Part shown: in pieces, positions 23,757 through 35,035 of the stretch
Layout: each line of letters starts with the position of its first letter
How positions within the stretch are numbered: position 1 is the stretch's first letter
Source of the DNA: Paracentrotus lividus
Lineage: Eukaryota > Echinodermata > Echinoidea > Camarodonta > Echinidae
Assembly (NCBI GenBank): GCA_940671915.1
Contig: CALNVZ010000649.1
Location: 8,283,721-8,347,720, forward strand
Length of the DNA: 64,000 nucleotides
Direction: 5' to 3'
Translations under genes and position numbers: made by a program
The notes under the pieces: model-generated
The model's database searches: none
The model's input: only the letters and a program-made list of their open reading frames with translations
What the model was told of the DNA's origin: nothing

Positions 23757-23832
23757 AGTAAAATGGACGGGATTCGAACCGCGTACCTTGTGATCGTAAG
23801 TCCGATGACTTATCCACTCGACCACACCACTT
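23757..23832 (-). repeat. tRNA-derived SINE head
   Basis: On the minus strand an A-box-like TGGTCGAGTGGATAAG and a B-box GGTTCGAATCCC are spaced as in a tRNA, with GGACTTACGATC between them. It is adjacent to a (CA)n microsatellite at about 23861-23887. A second, indel-bearing copy lies at about 28137-28212 inside the duplicated segment. Confidence 0.6.
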
Positions 23833-23958
23833 CTGATTTTGGACTGACTGCACCCCCACCACACACACACAAACACACACACACACGTCCTTACACAGTG
23901 CAGCTTTCTTCGATGATTGAAAATCGAATAATCAAGACCAATTAAACTTAATTACATA

Positions 23959-26257
23959 GGCTTCGGAACCGGGGCCTTGGGGGCGCAGCCCCCCCCCGCC
24001 CAAAAAAAAATATTGGGGGTGCTAAGATATCGTTTGAGCCCCCCCCCCCCCAATATTTTTGATGCCATATACAGATATCGGCCATCGCACTTATGATATA
24101 ATCTTATTTGTTCCAGATAATATTTAAACCCAAGCCTTTTTTCATTATAATTATTATTATTATTTTGTCTGTATTGACCAAATTTTTCGCTCGCGCTGCG
24201 CGCTCGCCCATCTTTAAAAATATATTTGTTTTATAGGAACAAGGGCTGGGTCCCTATTATCTTGTTTGGGGCTCAGTAATTGAGCCCCCCGTGATTCGGG
24301 GGGGGGGGGGTCTTCAATATTTTTGAGCCCCCCCCCCCCTTCTGCTCATAATCTGTTCTGAAATGCTCATATTTCAGGTTTCTGTTGACAAAATTTTTAG
24401 CTCACATTGCGCGCTCTCATGTATTTCTGTATAACTTTTTTCTTAATTTTATAGGAACAAGGAGTCTCTAACTATCTTCTTTGACGGATTCAAGGGCCGA
24501 ATAAAGAGGGAAAGAGAAGAAAAATAAGAGAAAAGGAAGGGAAAAGGAACAAATCATTACCTGATTAAATCATGTTCATAAAGATTTAAAAAAGTGCTTT
24601 CGATTTCAGCTCTCGCTGTAAGCTCGGATTACTTTATGTCATCTGTTTGATGAAATATGTTTATTTTGTTTATGAGCTCATAGCGCTCAAAATTGATACA
24701 TCAAATATTTTCAGCTCGCGCTCCCATTCTTTAAGGAGATAAGTATTTTTTTTATTATTATTATTATTAGCGTACGTAGCACAAAAGAAATGCTTAAAAT
24801 GTACTTTTTTCAGGTTGATATATAAAATATTTTCGGCTCGCGCTTCGCGCTCGCATTGTTTAATGAAAGTATCTTCCGGAATTAAAAATGCACCCTTTTC
24901 AGGTTAATATAAAAAATTATCGGATCGCGTTTCGCGCTCGCATTGTTAAATGAAATAAGTATCTTCCTTATGAGCATAGCAAAAAAAAAACGCTTAAAAA
25001 TGCACAGTTTTCAGGTTGATATATCAAAAATTTTCGGCTCACGCTTCGCGCTCGCGTTGTTTTATTAAATAGGTATCTAATTATGATCATTGCACAAAAA
25101 CGGTGTGAAATACACTGTTATCAGGTTGATATATAAAATATTTTCGGCTCGCGCTTCGCGCTCGCATTGTTTAATGAAAGTATCTTCCGGAATTAAAAAT
25201 GCACCCTTTTCAGGTTAACATAAGCAAAATTTCGGATCGCGCTTCGCGCTCGCATTGTTAAATGAAATAAGTATCTTCCTTATGAGCATAGCAAAAAAAA
25301 AAACGCTTAAAAATGCACCGTTTTCAGGTTGATATATCAAAAACTTTCGGCTCGCGCTTCGCGCTCGCGTTGTTTTATTAAATGGGTATCTAATTATGAT
25401 CATTGCACAAAAACGGTTTAAAATGCACTGTTTTGGGGTTGATATATTAAAATTCGGCTCGCGCTTCGCGCTCGCATTGTTTATTGAAATTATTTCTTCA
25501 TGAGCACGGCATAAAAAAAACGCTTAAATATGCAATCTTTTCAGGTTGATTAATCAAATATTTTCAGCTCGCGCTTCGCGCTCGCATTGTGTAATGAAAG
25601 TGTCTTCCTAAAAATAAAAATTGCACCGTTTTCAGGGTGATATGTACAAAAATTTCAGCTCGCGCTTCGCGCTCGCATTGTTTACTGAGATAAGAATTTT
25701 TCAGTTGGCGTAGCACCACCCCCCCCCAAAAAAAAACGCTTAACATGCACTTTTTCAGGTTGATATATCAAAAAATTTCGGCTCGCGCTTCGCGCTCGTA
25801 TTGTTTAATCAAATCAGTATTTTTTTTGGTGAGAATAGCACCAAAACGCTTTAAAATGCACTTTTTAAGGTTGATAAATCAAAATTTTCGGCTCGCGCTT
25901 CGCGCTCGCATTGTTTAATTACATCAATATCTTCTTTGTGAGCAAAACACCAAAAACGCTTAAAAATGCACCGTTTTCAGGTTGATATAACAAAAATTTT
26001 CGGCTCACCTTATAGTTTATTTTTCCTAGCTCGCGCTTCGCGCTCGCATCTCAATATTTATGAAGTTTTTTTTTTGCCCCAAAAAAAAAAAAAAAAAGTA
26101 AGTGAATAAATTTTAAAAAATTATAAGAAGACTTCATCATTTTCAAAAACTCCGTTAACGGGGGGGGGGGGGGGGTTATAAAAAAAAGGTCCGAAATAGT
26201 TGGTGAAAAAAAAAATGAGCCCCCCCCCCCCCCCAATCCTGAAAATCTTCCGAAGCC
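23959..26257. mobile_element. 2.3-kb element with GCTCGCGCTTCGCGC tandem array
   Basis: The ends GGCTTCGGAA and TTCCGAAGCC are inverted and flanked by TA (23957-23958 and 26258-26259). G/C-homopolymer-rich zones lie just inside. The interior from about 24180 to 26045 is a tandem array of about 14 degenerate units of 100-115 bp. Each unit has a TTTTCGGCTCGCGCTTCGCG core, an ATTGTTTAATGAAA segment and a TTTTCAGGTTGATAT segment. The short Ala/Arg-rich frames are shadows. It shares its GC-rich core with the repeats at 7.5-10.3 kb. Confidence 0.8.
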
Positions 26258-26777
26258 TATGAATTAGACCCACGATAATTCTCGAGAAGCAACAAAGTGA
26301 AGTGATTACAAGGATATTAGTTACAGAAGTCCATTAATTAACATTATTTTTATATACAGACGAACAACTTTTAGGGAGAGCAATAAACCTAAATTAATTT
26401 AGTTTAGTAAATGTGGGATTCTTCCCCATATATTCCAATACTTTACTACTGGTACCTCGTTCAGCTAACCAATCTTGAGCTAGCTGCCTGACTACAAGGG
26501 CCTATAAACATTTTTTGTTTGTTACAAATGGAAATTTTACTAATTTCTGCCCTTTCACAATTGTATTGGGAAGCTCCTAAATCCCTTTATACAACCTATT
26601 ATATACAAGGTCTGGGTGTAGTTTAGGACTAGATTTTATTCTTAATATCACTTTTATGTTTTCCTGTAATCAGTGTCATATTCAATAGTGCCACTTTATA
26701 GTACTGCATATAGAATACAATTTAAAGCTGTGATCTAATGAATTTTTTTTCTCCTTTCTTTTATTCAATAAATACAG
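26258..26777. other. Intronic or upstream sequence before first LU exon
   Basis: AT-rich sequence that ends in a good polypyrimidine acceptor (TCTCCTTTCTTTTATTC, then AATACAG). No earlier coding exon could be recognised. The first exon seen enters in phase 1, so at least one upstream exon must exist. Confidence 0.5.
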
Positions 26778-26951
26778 GAAATCCTAGGACATGTGGCACA
26801 TGCATGGAAATGAGCTCAGACAATCCAAGCTTTCAGCCCCCTTTGGACCCAAGTGCACCAACATGTGACAACCCAGTGGATTCAGTGTGCGCAGAAGGCA
26901 TCAATAGCTGCATGACGTTGATTGTAAACATGCACTTCACTTGGAATTCAC
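26778..26951 (+). CDS. LU-like (Ly6/uPAR) domain, first half, module 1
   Basis: A 174-nt exon bounded by an AG acceptor and a GTAAGA donor, phase 1-1. It encodes GNPRTCGTCMEMSSDNPSF, then a segment with cysteines at CGTC, PTC, SVC and NSC. C-x2-C, then C-x7-C-x6-C, followed in the next exon by C-x12-C...C-x-C-x5-C, is the 10-cysteine signature of a three-finger Ly6/uPAR domain. Such domains are extracellular, often binding proteins or lipids. The exon recurs at 35831 and 39896 with 80-90% identity, showing tandem module duplication. A degraded copy at 31141 lies in a suspected assembly duplicate and is not counted. It is the first exon recognised, but because it enters in phase 1 an upstream (presumably signal-peptide) exon is missing. 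The LU assignment is by cysteine spacing only. Confidence 0.75.
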
Positions 26952-28041
26952 GTAAGAATTTATATCATACAATTGGATGGTTGGAAAGAAGGGAAATAAA
27001 CTAGTCTAGATAACCAACTTAATATCAGAAAACCATGTACATTTCTAACAGTTTTTGTAAAACATTTCTTTTTGTGAAGGCATACTAACTTGTATATTAA
27101 TGTTGCATTGTATTGTAAATAGAATTTTTGTAGTTTCTTTATAATTATCAAATTATGGATTGTTTTTTACTGTCTGGTGTGTTTGGCATTCGACAATCCT
27201 TTCCTCTTTGACTTTGACATGGCAGATTCAGAGTGTGCGCCTCAGAGGCTGTCCCTCCCTTCTGTTTTATCAAGAGAATATGCTTGTAACTGTTCATTAT
27301 TATTATATCTCAGACATTTATTAGTCATAGATTCAATTCAATAATGGCCTTCATTTGAACAAGGCAATGTTAAAGTGGGGAAATATACGGTATATATCGT
27401 GGTGCAGTTAAGTATATGCATACCCCATGATATTAACCTGAAAAGGTGTCCATAACTTACCTATTTTTCAATGAAACCTCATTTTTTTATAAATATAACA
27501 GAACAGATACTAAAAAATTGTATCCATAATTTCTGTAGTATTTTTTTTTTCTTCATAATATTCAAAGTTTTTTGTTGTTGTTGCTTTGATAGTCAATTTG
27601 CTCTTCTTGGCCTTCCTCTTCGTGTCTGAGAGATAAGAACATTCCTTCTTAGCCAAGGTGTTTGTAAAAAAAATATTTGACTTCTGTTTAATATCAAAAA
27701 TATCTGTAATGCTTTACTTGCTTCAGTTCAATTACCCTCTTTCTCTTAATATCTTTTTCCTCATCTTTTTACCCCCTTTTTCATGCCATTTTGATGATCC
27801 AGCAGATCGCCACTGAAAGTTCTGATCCTTCAAGAACAACCTCAAAGTAATGGTAAAAGAAAAAAAGCTGTAAATCCATGAAAAGTTCCCCAAACTTTCA
27901 CAAATTTTCATGTCACAGGCAGAGCAGCATTGCCCAATGCAGAGGGTATGCATACTTAAGGACGTTGCACAGTTGAAACCAAAACCATGACAAGTTCACC
28001 AAATTTTGCACAGAGTTACTTTGGTATCTATGTATGCCAAA

Positions 28042-28066
28042 NNNNNNNNNNNNNNNNNNNNNNNNN
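28042..28066. other. Assembly gap (25 N)
   Basis: A 25-N placeholder joins the end of copy 1 to the start of a near-identical copy 2. The same gap size occurs at 61710-61734 in the same arrangement. Confidence 1.
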
Positions 28067-31000
28067 TAAAGATAGCACCCATTCACCTCACTGGGTCGAG
28101 TACGGCAAAATTTGCAGATTGACACCTTGCGAAGGATGCTAGTAAAATGGACGGTGATTCGAACCGCGTACCTTGGTGATCGTAAGTCCGATGACTTATC
28201 CACTCGACCACACCACTTCTGATTTTGGACTGACTGCACCCCACCACACACACACAAACACACACACACACGTCCTTACACAGTGCAGCTTCTTCGATGA
28301 TTGAAAATCGAATAATCAAGGACCAATTAAACTTAATTACATAGGCTTCGGAACCGGGGCCTTGGGGGCGCAGCCCCCCCCCCCAAAAAAAAAAATATTG
28401 GGGGGGCTAAGATATCGTTGAGCCCCCCCCCCCCCAATATTTTTGATGCCATATACAGATATCGGCCATCGCACTTATGAATAATCTTATTTGTTCCAGA
28501 TAATATTTAAACCCAAGCCTTTTTTCATTATAATTATTATTATTATTTGTCTGTATTGACCAAATTTTCGCTCGCGCTGCCCGCTCGCCATCTTTAAAAT
28601 ATATTTGTTTTATAGGAACAAGGGCTGGGTCCCTATTATCTTGTTTGGGGCTCAGTAATTGAGCCCCCCGTGATTCGGGGGGGGGGGTCTTCAATATTTT
28701 TGAGCCCCCCCCCCCCTTCTGCTCATAATCTGTTCTGAAATGCTCATATTTCAGTTTCTGTTGACAAAATTTTTAGCTCACACTATGCGCGCTCTCATGT
28801 ATTTCTGTATAACTTTTTTTCTTAATTTTATAGGAACAAGGAGTCTCTAACTATCTTCTTTGACGGATTCAAGGCCGAATAAAGAGGGAAGAGAAGAAAA
28901 ATAGAGGAAAGGAAGGGAAAAGGAACAAATCATTACCTGATTAAATCATGTTCATTAAAGATTTAAAAAGTGCTTTCGATTTCAGCTCTCGCTGTAGCTC
29001 GGATTACTTATGTCATCTGTTTGATGAAAATATGTTTATTTTGTTTATGAGCTCATAGCGCTCAAAAATTGATACATCAAATATTTCAGCTCGCGCTCCC
29101 ATTCTTTAAGGAGATAAGTATTTTTTTTTTAATTATTATATTAGCGTACGTAGCACAAAAGAAATGCTTAAAATGTACTTTTTCAGGTTGATATATAAAA
29201 TATTTTCGGCTCGCGCTTCGCGCTCGCATTGTTTAATGAAAGTATCTTCCGGAATTAAAAATGCACCCTTTTCAGGTTAATATAAAAAAATTATCGGATC
29301 GCGTGTTCGCGCTCGCATATGTTAAATGAAATAAGTATCTTCCTTATGAGATAGCAAAAAAAAAACGCTTAAAAAATGCACAGTTTCAGGTTGATATTAT
29401 TCAAAAATTTTCGGCTCACGCTTCGCGCTCGCGTTGTTTTATTAAATAGGTATCTAATTATGATCATTGCACAAAAACGGTGTGAAATACACTGTTATCA
29501 GGTTGAATATTATAAAATATTTTCGGCTCGCGCTTCGCGCTCGCATTGTTAATGAAAGTATCTTCCGGAATTAAAAATGCACCCTTTCAGGTTAACATAA
29601 GCAAAAATTCGGATCGCGCTTCGCGCTCGCATTGTTAATGAAATAAGTATCTTCCTTATGAGCATAGCAAAAAAAAAACGCTTAAAAATGCACCGTTTTC
29701 AGGTTGATATATCAAAAACTTTCGGCTCGCGCTTCGCGCTCGCGTTGTTTTATTAAATGGGTAATCTAATTATGATCATTGCACAAAAACGGTTTAAAAT
29801 GCACTGGTTTGGGGTTGATATATTAAAATTCGGCTCGCGCTTCGCGCTCGCATTGTTATTTGAAATTATTTCTTCATGAGCACGGCATAAAAAAACGCTT
29901 AAATATGCAATCTTTTCAGGTGATTAATCAAATATTCAGCTCGCGCTTCGCGCTCGCATTGTGTAATGAAAGTGTCTTCCTAAAAATAAAAATTGACCGT
30001 TTTCCAGGTGATATGTACAAAAATTTCAGTCGCGCTTCGCGCTCGCATTGTTTTACTGAGATAAAGAATTTTTCAGTTGGCGTAGCACCACCCCCCCCCA
30101 AAAAAAAACGCTTAACATGCACTTTTTCAGGTTGATATATCAAAAAATTTCGGCTCGCGCTTCGCGCTCGTATTGTTTAATCAAATCAGTATTTTTTTTG
30201 GTGAGAATAGCACCAAAACGCTTTAAAATGCACTTTTTAAGGTTGATAAATCAAAATTTTCGGCTCGCGCTCGCGCTCGCATTGTTTAATTACATCAATA
30301 TCTTCTTTGTGAGCAAACACCAAAAACGCTAAAAATGCACCGTTTTCAGGTTGATATAACAAAAATTTTCGGCTCACCTATATAGTTTATTTTCCTAGCT
30401 CGCGCTTCGCGCTCGCATCTCAATATTTATGAAGTTTTTTTTTTGCAAAAAAAAAAAAAAAAAAGTAAGTGAATAAATTTTAAAAAATTATAAGAAGACT
30501 TCATCATTTTCAAAAACTCCGTTAACGGGGGGGGGGTTTATATAAAAAAAAGGTCCGAAATAGTTGGTGAAAAAAAAAATGAGCCCCCCCCCCCCCCCCC
30601 AATCCTGAAAATCTTCCGAAGCCTATGAATTAGACCCACGATAATTCTCGAGAAGCAACAAAGTGAAGTGATTACAAGGATATTAGTTACAGAAGTCCAT
30701 TAATTAACATTATTTTTATATACAGACGAACAACTTTTAGGAGAGAGCAATAAACCTAAATTAATTTAGTTTAGTAAATGTGGGATTCTTCCCCATATTC
30801 CAATACTTTACTACTGGTACCTCGTTCAGCTAACCAATCTTTGAGCTAGCTGCCTGACTACAAGGGCCTATAAACATTTTTTGTTTGTTACAAATGGAAA
30901 TTTTACTAATTTCTGCCCTTTCACAATTGTATTGGGAAGCTCCTAAATCCCTTATACAACCTATTATATACAAGGTCTGGGTGTAGTTTAGGACTAGATT

Positions 31001-32383
31001 TATTCTTAATATCACTTTTATGTTTTCCTGTAATCAGTGTCATATTCAATAGTGCCACTTTATAGTACTGCATATAGAATACAATTTAAAGCTGTGATCT
31101 AATGAATTTTTTTTCTCCTTTCTTTTATTCAATAAATACAGGAATCCTAGGACATGTGCACATGCATGGAAATTGAGCTCAGACAATCCAAGCTTTCAGC
31201 CCCTTGACCCAAGCTGCAACAAGTGACAACCCAGTGGATTCAGTGTGCGCAGAAGGCATCAATAGCTGCATGACGTTGATTGTAAACATGCACTTCACTT
31301 GGAATTCACGTAAGAGATTTATATCATACATTGATGGTTGGAAGAAGGGAAATAAACTAGTCTAGATAACCAACTTAATATCAGAAAACCATGTACATTT
31401 CTAACAGTTTTTGTAAAACATTTCTTTTTGTGAAGGCATACTAACTTGTATATTAATGTTGCATTGTATTGTAAATAGAATTTTTGTAGTTTCTTTATAA
31501 TTATCAAATTATGGATTGTTTTTTACTGTCTGGTGTGTTGGCATTCGACAATCCTTTCCTCTTTGACTTTGACATGGCAGATTCAGAGTGTGCGCCTCAG
31601 AGGGCTGTCCCTCCCTTCTGTTTTATCAAGAGAATATGCTTGTAACTGTTCATTATTATTATATCTCAGACATTTATTAGTCATAGATTCAATTCAATAA
31701 TGGCCTTCATTTGAACAAGGCAATGTTAAAGTGGGGAAATATACGGTATATATCGTGGTGCAGTTAAGTATATGCATACCCCATGATATTAACCTGAAAA
31801 GGTGTCCATAACTTACCTATTTTTCAATGAAACCTCATTTTTATAAATATAACAGAACAGATACTAAAAAATTGTATCCATAATTTCTGTAGTATTTTTT
31901 TTTCTTCATAATATTCAAAGTTTTTGTTGTTGTTGCTTTGATAGTCAATTTGCTCTTCTTGGCCTTCCTCTTCGTGTCTGAGAGATAAGAACATTCCTTC
32001 TTAGCCAAGGTGTTTTAAAAAAATATTTGACTTCTGTTTAATATCAAAAATATCTGTAATGCTTTACTTTTTCAGTTCAATTACCCCTTTCTCTTAATAT
32101 CTTTTCCTCATCTTTTTACCCCCTTTTTCATGCCATTTTGATGATCCAGCAGATCGCCACTGAAAGTTCTGATCCTTCAAGAACAACCTCAAAGTAATGG
32201 TAAAAGAAAAAAAGCTGTAAATCCATGAAAAGTTCCCCAAACTTTCACAAATTTCATGTCACAGGCAGAGCAGCATTGCCAATGCAGAGGGTATGCATAC
32301 TTAAGGACGTTGCACAGTTGGAACCAAAACCATGACAAGTTCCCAAATTGCACAGAGTTACTTTGGTATCTATGTATGCCAAA
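28067..32383. repeat. Copy 2 of the 4.3-kb duplication, indel-rich
   Basis: It repeats 23683-28041 in order, including the SINE, the TTCGCG-array element (here 28344-30623) and an LU exon. It has numerous single-base gains and losses, mostly in homopolymers. The LU exon copy (about 31141-31313) is frameshifted, with losses in ATGTGCAC, CCCCTTGACC and GCAACAAGTG relative to copy 1. This error pattern is typical of an unpolished long-read contig end. It is best treated as an uncollapsed overlap. Confidence 0.8.
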
Positions 32384-33690
32384 AATGCAAAAAATAATAT
32401 AGGTTCATGTGCTTGATTTTTTTGCTACGGAACTTTGAGAGTTGCCATATTTGGATGGCATGTAAAGTACGCGTAATTTAAGAAATTGGCCTCTGTTAGA
32501 CCTCGCAAGTGCAACAAAACAAGTAAAAATCGTCCTTACTTTGTCAAAACCGTATCAAACTTTATCAAACCTTCCCGATTTTTACAAAGTTTATACCAAA
32601 GATGGATACATTGTTTAAACTGGCACATTTGTACTTATTTTTGAGCCAGCAGCGCCCTCATGTGGCAAAAAAGGGTGCGTAAATGGCAAAAAACCATATC
32701 TTAGAGGCTTGGAATCTACAAGAAAATAAAAAAAGTATAGTTTAAGGTGCACTTTTTAAAAACCATGACAGTCTCATCAAATTTTGCAAAGTTGTAGAGG
32801 ATTCATCATATATATGTAGAAGTTTAAAAAAGGGGGGTCCATGTGCTCGTTTTCGAACTATCGCGCCCGAATATTCGCAAATCGGCTTGAAAAGTCACAA
32901 AAACGCGCCGAAAACGTCCAAAAAGCGTGAAAATCCACTTAAATTGCACCCGATTCAAACTTATTGCTCCCAAACATTCAAAATCCATGTCATTTTCATA
33001 AAAATTTGCAAATTTAGAGGAATACGGACTCAACGGGTTAGCAAACATTAAAAAAAGGGGTCCATGTGCTCGTTCTTAAGCTATCGGGAGCCCGAATAGT
33101 TGCGAATTGGCTTGAAAACCACAAAAACGCGCCGAAAAACGTCAAACAAGTCGTGGGAATCCAACCTATATTACATTTGATTCAAAATCATGCTCTCGAA
33201 CATTCAAAAGCCATGTCAAGTTCATCAAAATTTACCAAGTTGTAGAGGAATATAAAACTAAAGAGTAGGGACATTAAAAAATGGGGTCCATGTGCTCGTT
33301 TCAAAATATCGCGCTTGTAATAGTGGCGAGTCGACTTGAAAACCACCGAAACGTGCCAAAAATACTCAAATATGAAAACTCTTATCTAATTTTCGACTTA
33401 TTTTAAGATCCTGTTCCAAACATTTACAATTCATTTCATATCCATCGCAATCTCTAGAATAACACGAACATGCACCAACATAAATGCTTTACATATCTCT
33501 GCAAGTAGGTAAATAAACGAACAAAAAGAAGGAATAAATAACATATTTATAAAGTTCATTTCTTTTAACTCTTTGAACAAATTATGGATCGCCCACGAGC
33601 GCTGCGTATATTTTTCCATTGTGACGTATTAAATAATGCGCGCCAAGGATGCGCGGTCAAGATGCGCAGAAACATAACTGTGCAACGTCC
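32305..33690. mobile_element. TTAA-flanked DNA element, 1.39 kb
   Basis: The terminal repeats GGACGTTGCACAGTT and AACTGTGCAACGTCC are perfect inverted matches, flanked by TTAA at 32301-32304 and 33691-33694. A TTAA target is characteristic of piggyBac and Kolobok transposons. The interior holds three tandem units of about 225 bp starting near 32835, 33057 and 33283, each opening with GGGTCCATGTGCTCGTT. There is no transposase. The first ~80 bases also appear at 27960-28041 before the gap. Confidence 0.8.
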
Positions 33691-33848
33691 TTAAGTGCGT
33701 CACCCTATACATGCAGTTCTATAATCAACGAGAATTGTGTTGAGTTGCTTTCTACAAAACAAGGCTTTTAGTTCGCCAACAGAGATTTTTTAATATTGTT
33801 TCTAACTACCCTTTCAATTCATAATCTTTTTATCCATTTTCTTTGCAG

Positions 33849-34118
33849 AACCCATAACGTTCATGCAGAAGCAGCGTCAGTGTGGATTTCCCGCTGGAGT
33901 TGGTCCATCTGGAGATGTTTGCTTATCTGAGGACTTGATCAACCAATATTCACAGGGTCTTCCTAATCCTGCTGATCTGTTTGCTGGGGTACCTGGGTTG
34001 GAGTTTGTTGACTATAATACCAGCATTTGCGTCTGTGACAGCGCGGATAGATGTACACCACCCTCAGTAGGTGCCATTGATGCTGAATCTGAGCCAACAG
34101 CAGTGCCTTCTGAAAATG
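33849..34118 (+). CDS. LU-like domain, second half, and acidic linker, module 1
   Basis: A 270-nt exon, phase 1-1 (acceptor TTTGCAG, donor GTAATA). It encodes PITFMQKQRQCGFPAGVGPS, then GDVCLSED and, near the end, YNTSICVCDSADRCTPPS. The final C-x-C-x5-C corresponds to the CC..D.CN end of Ly6/uPAR domains, here with Thr in place of the usual Asn. YNTS is a potential N-glycosylation site. The last ~18 residues (AIDAESEPTAVPSENG) form an acidic, proline-containing linker to the kringle. Copies with 85-95% identity lie at 36243 and 40602. The two-exon LU structure has its intron between the fifth and sixth cysteines. Confidence 0.75.
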
Positions 34119-34424
34119 GTAATAATGCATCATTTATCATTTAAAAGTGTCATGGCTAAAATTTAAAAGCAAAAGTAAAAGTATGCCAAAAAGGTTGGCT
34201 TTTCTGCACATAAAATATCAAATATATCTTAATATTTTGACACATATGACCTACTTGGTGTGCAAACTGATTCTAAACCTGAAAATTATTGTTGTATTTT
34301 TGTAATGAAAATTTTAATTTTCAAAGAATATGAACTGGGGTAGATCTACCTGTAGTTAGTAATTTTTCAGTTGTGTAAATGACCTGCTCTTTAATCCATG
34401 ATCCTCTCAACTTTCATAATACAG
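34119..34424 (+). other. Short intron, module 1 LU to kringle A
   Basis: 306-bp intron. The sequence is closely similar to the corresponding intron of module 2 (36519-36813), as expected for a recent segmental duplication. Confidence 0.7.
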
Positions 34425-34703
34425 GAAGACCTGCCTGCAAATTGGACCCTACAGGAGAGAACTACAGGGGAAACTTATCTCAAACGTTGTCTGGTCGCAC
34501 CTGCCAAAGATGGACAGCCCAATATCCCCACCGCCATGGCAGGACCCCATCTGAATACCCTGGTAAGGGGCTTGGAGCACATAACTATTGCAGAAACCCA
34601 GATGATGTCTTCACTGCATGGTGCTACACCACCGATCCGGACACTAGATGGGAGTATTGTGGTGTAGGTGACTTTGATCCAGAGTGTGCCATCACTCCCT
34701 CAG
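34425..34703 (+). CDS. Kringle domain A, module 1
   Basis: A 279-nt exon, phase 1-1, encoding one complete kringle: [75 protein letters not shown]. All six kringle cysteines are present in the usual order (C1-C6 pairing expected 1-6, 2-4, 3-5). Kringles are disulphide-stabilised protein- or ligand-binding modules of plasminogen, uPA and receptor proteins. The anionic pair of a lysine-binding kringle (Asp-x-Asp after NP) is only half present: NPDDV has the first Asp but Val at the second. NLS is a potential glycosylation site. Its paralogue at 36814 carries a stop codon. Confidence 0.95.
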
Positions 34704-35035
34704 GTAATCTCCAATATATTTTTAACTTCTACCATTTGAAGTTTTCTTTTTTTTACTTTGCTGAAAAAAAGCCGATCAAACTAAAAAGAGGGATTCTTCT
34801 CAGGTATTGCCTTCAACTAGGAAATTACTCTGAAGTTTGTTAAATGTTACATGGGTATCACATAATTCTTCTTCATCCTTAATTTTTCTTCTGGAAATTG
34901 ACTCACTTTGATCCACAGTGTGCCATCACTTCTCAAGGTAATTTCCGATATTATGTTTACCTCATCAAATGAAAGAGAGATTCTTCTCAAACTTGAACTT
35001 TAACTAAGAACTCTTAAATCTCTTTATGGAAATAG
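34704..35035 (+). other. Intron with relic of kringle-A exon end
   Basis: A 332-bp intron. At about 34907-34940 it contains TTTGATCCACAGTGTGCCAT followed by CACTTCTCAAGGTAAT. This matches the 3' end and donor of the kringle-A exon just upstream, so it is a fragment left by a local duplication. It also shows the uninserted form of the RTE target site (AGGAAATTACTCTG near 34820). Confidence 0.7.

Larger units (their letters stand above)
23683..28041. repeat. Copy 1 of a 4.3-kb direct duplication (likely assembly overlap)
   Basis: This segment is repeated almost base for base at 28067-32383, directly after a 25-N gap. Copy 1 keeps an open LU exon, regular homopolymers and intact element ends, so it is the better-quality version. 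It contains a SINE, a (CA)n run, the 2.3-kb TTCGCG-array element, the first LU exon and following intron, and the first ~80 bases of the TTAA element that is complete at 32305-33690. Confidence 0.85.
26952..33848 (+). other. Intron between LU half-exons of module 1
   Basis: At 6.9 kb this intron is inflated by the suspected duplicate 28067-32383 and by the TTAA element 32305-33690. Without the duplicate it would be about 2.5 kb. The corresponding introns of modules 2 and 3 are 238 and 532 bp. Confidence 0.7.

Noticed and set aside
24180-26045. CRISPR-like array (regular GC-rich repeats with spacers)
   Set aside because: The spacers are homologous to each other, units are ~105 bp, the setting is a eukaryotic intron or repeat, and the array lies inside a TA-flanked element. 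It is a satellite array.
31141-31313. A fourth LU first-half exon
   Set aside because: It is the frameshifted copy in the suspected assembly duplicate of 26778-26951, not an independent module.
34398-34667. Alternative-frame ORFs over the kringle exons (34398, 35063, 36787, 38342, 50599)
   Set aside because: Shadow frames of the kringle exons. The cysteine-rich kringle frame is the conserved one.
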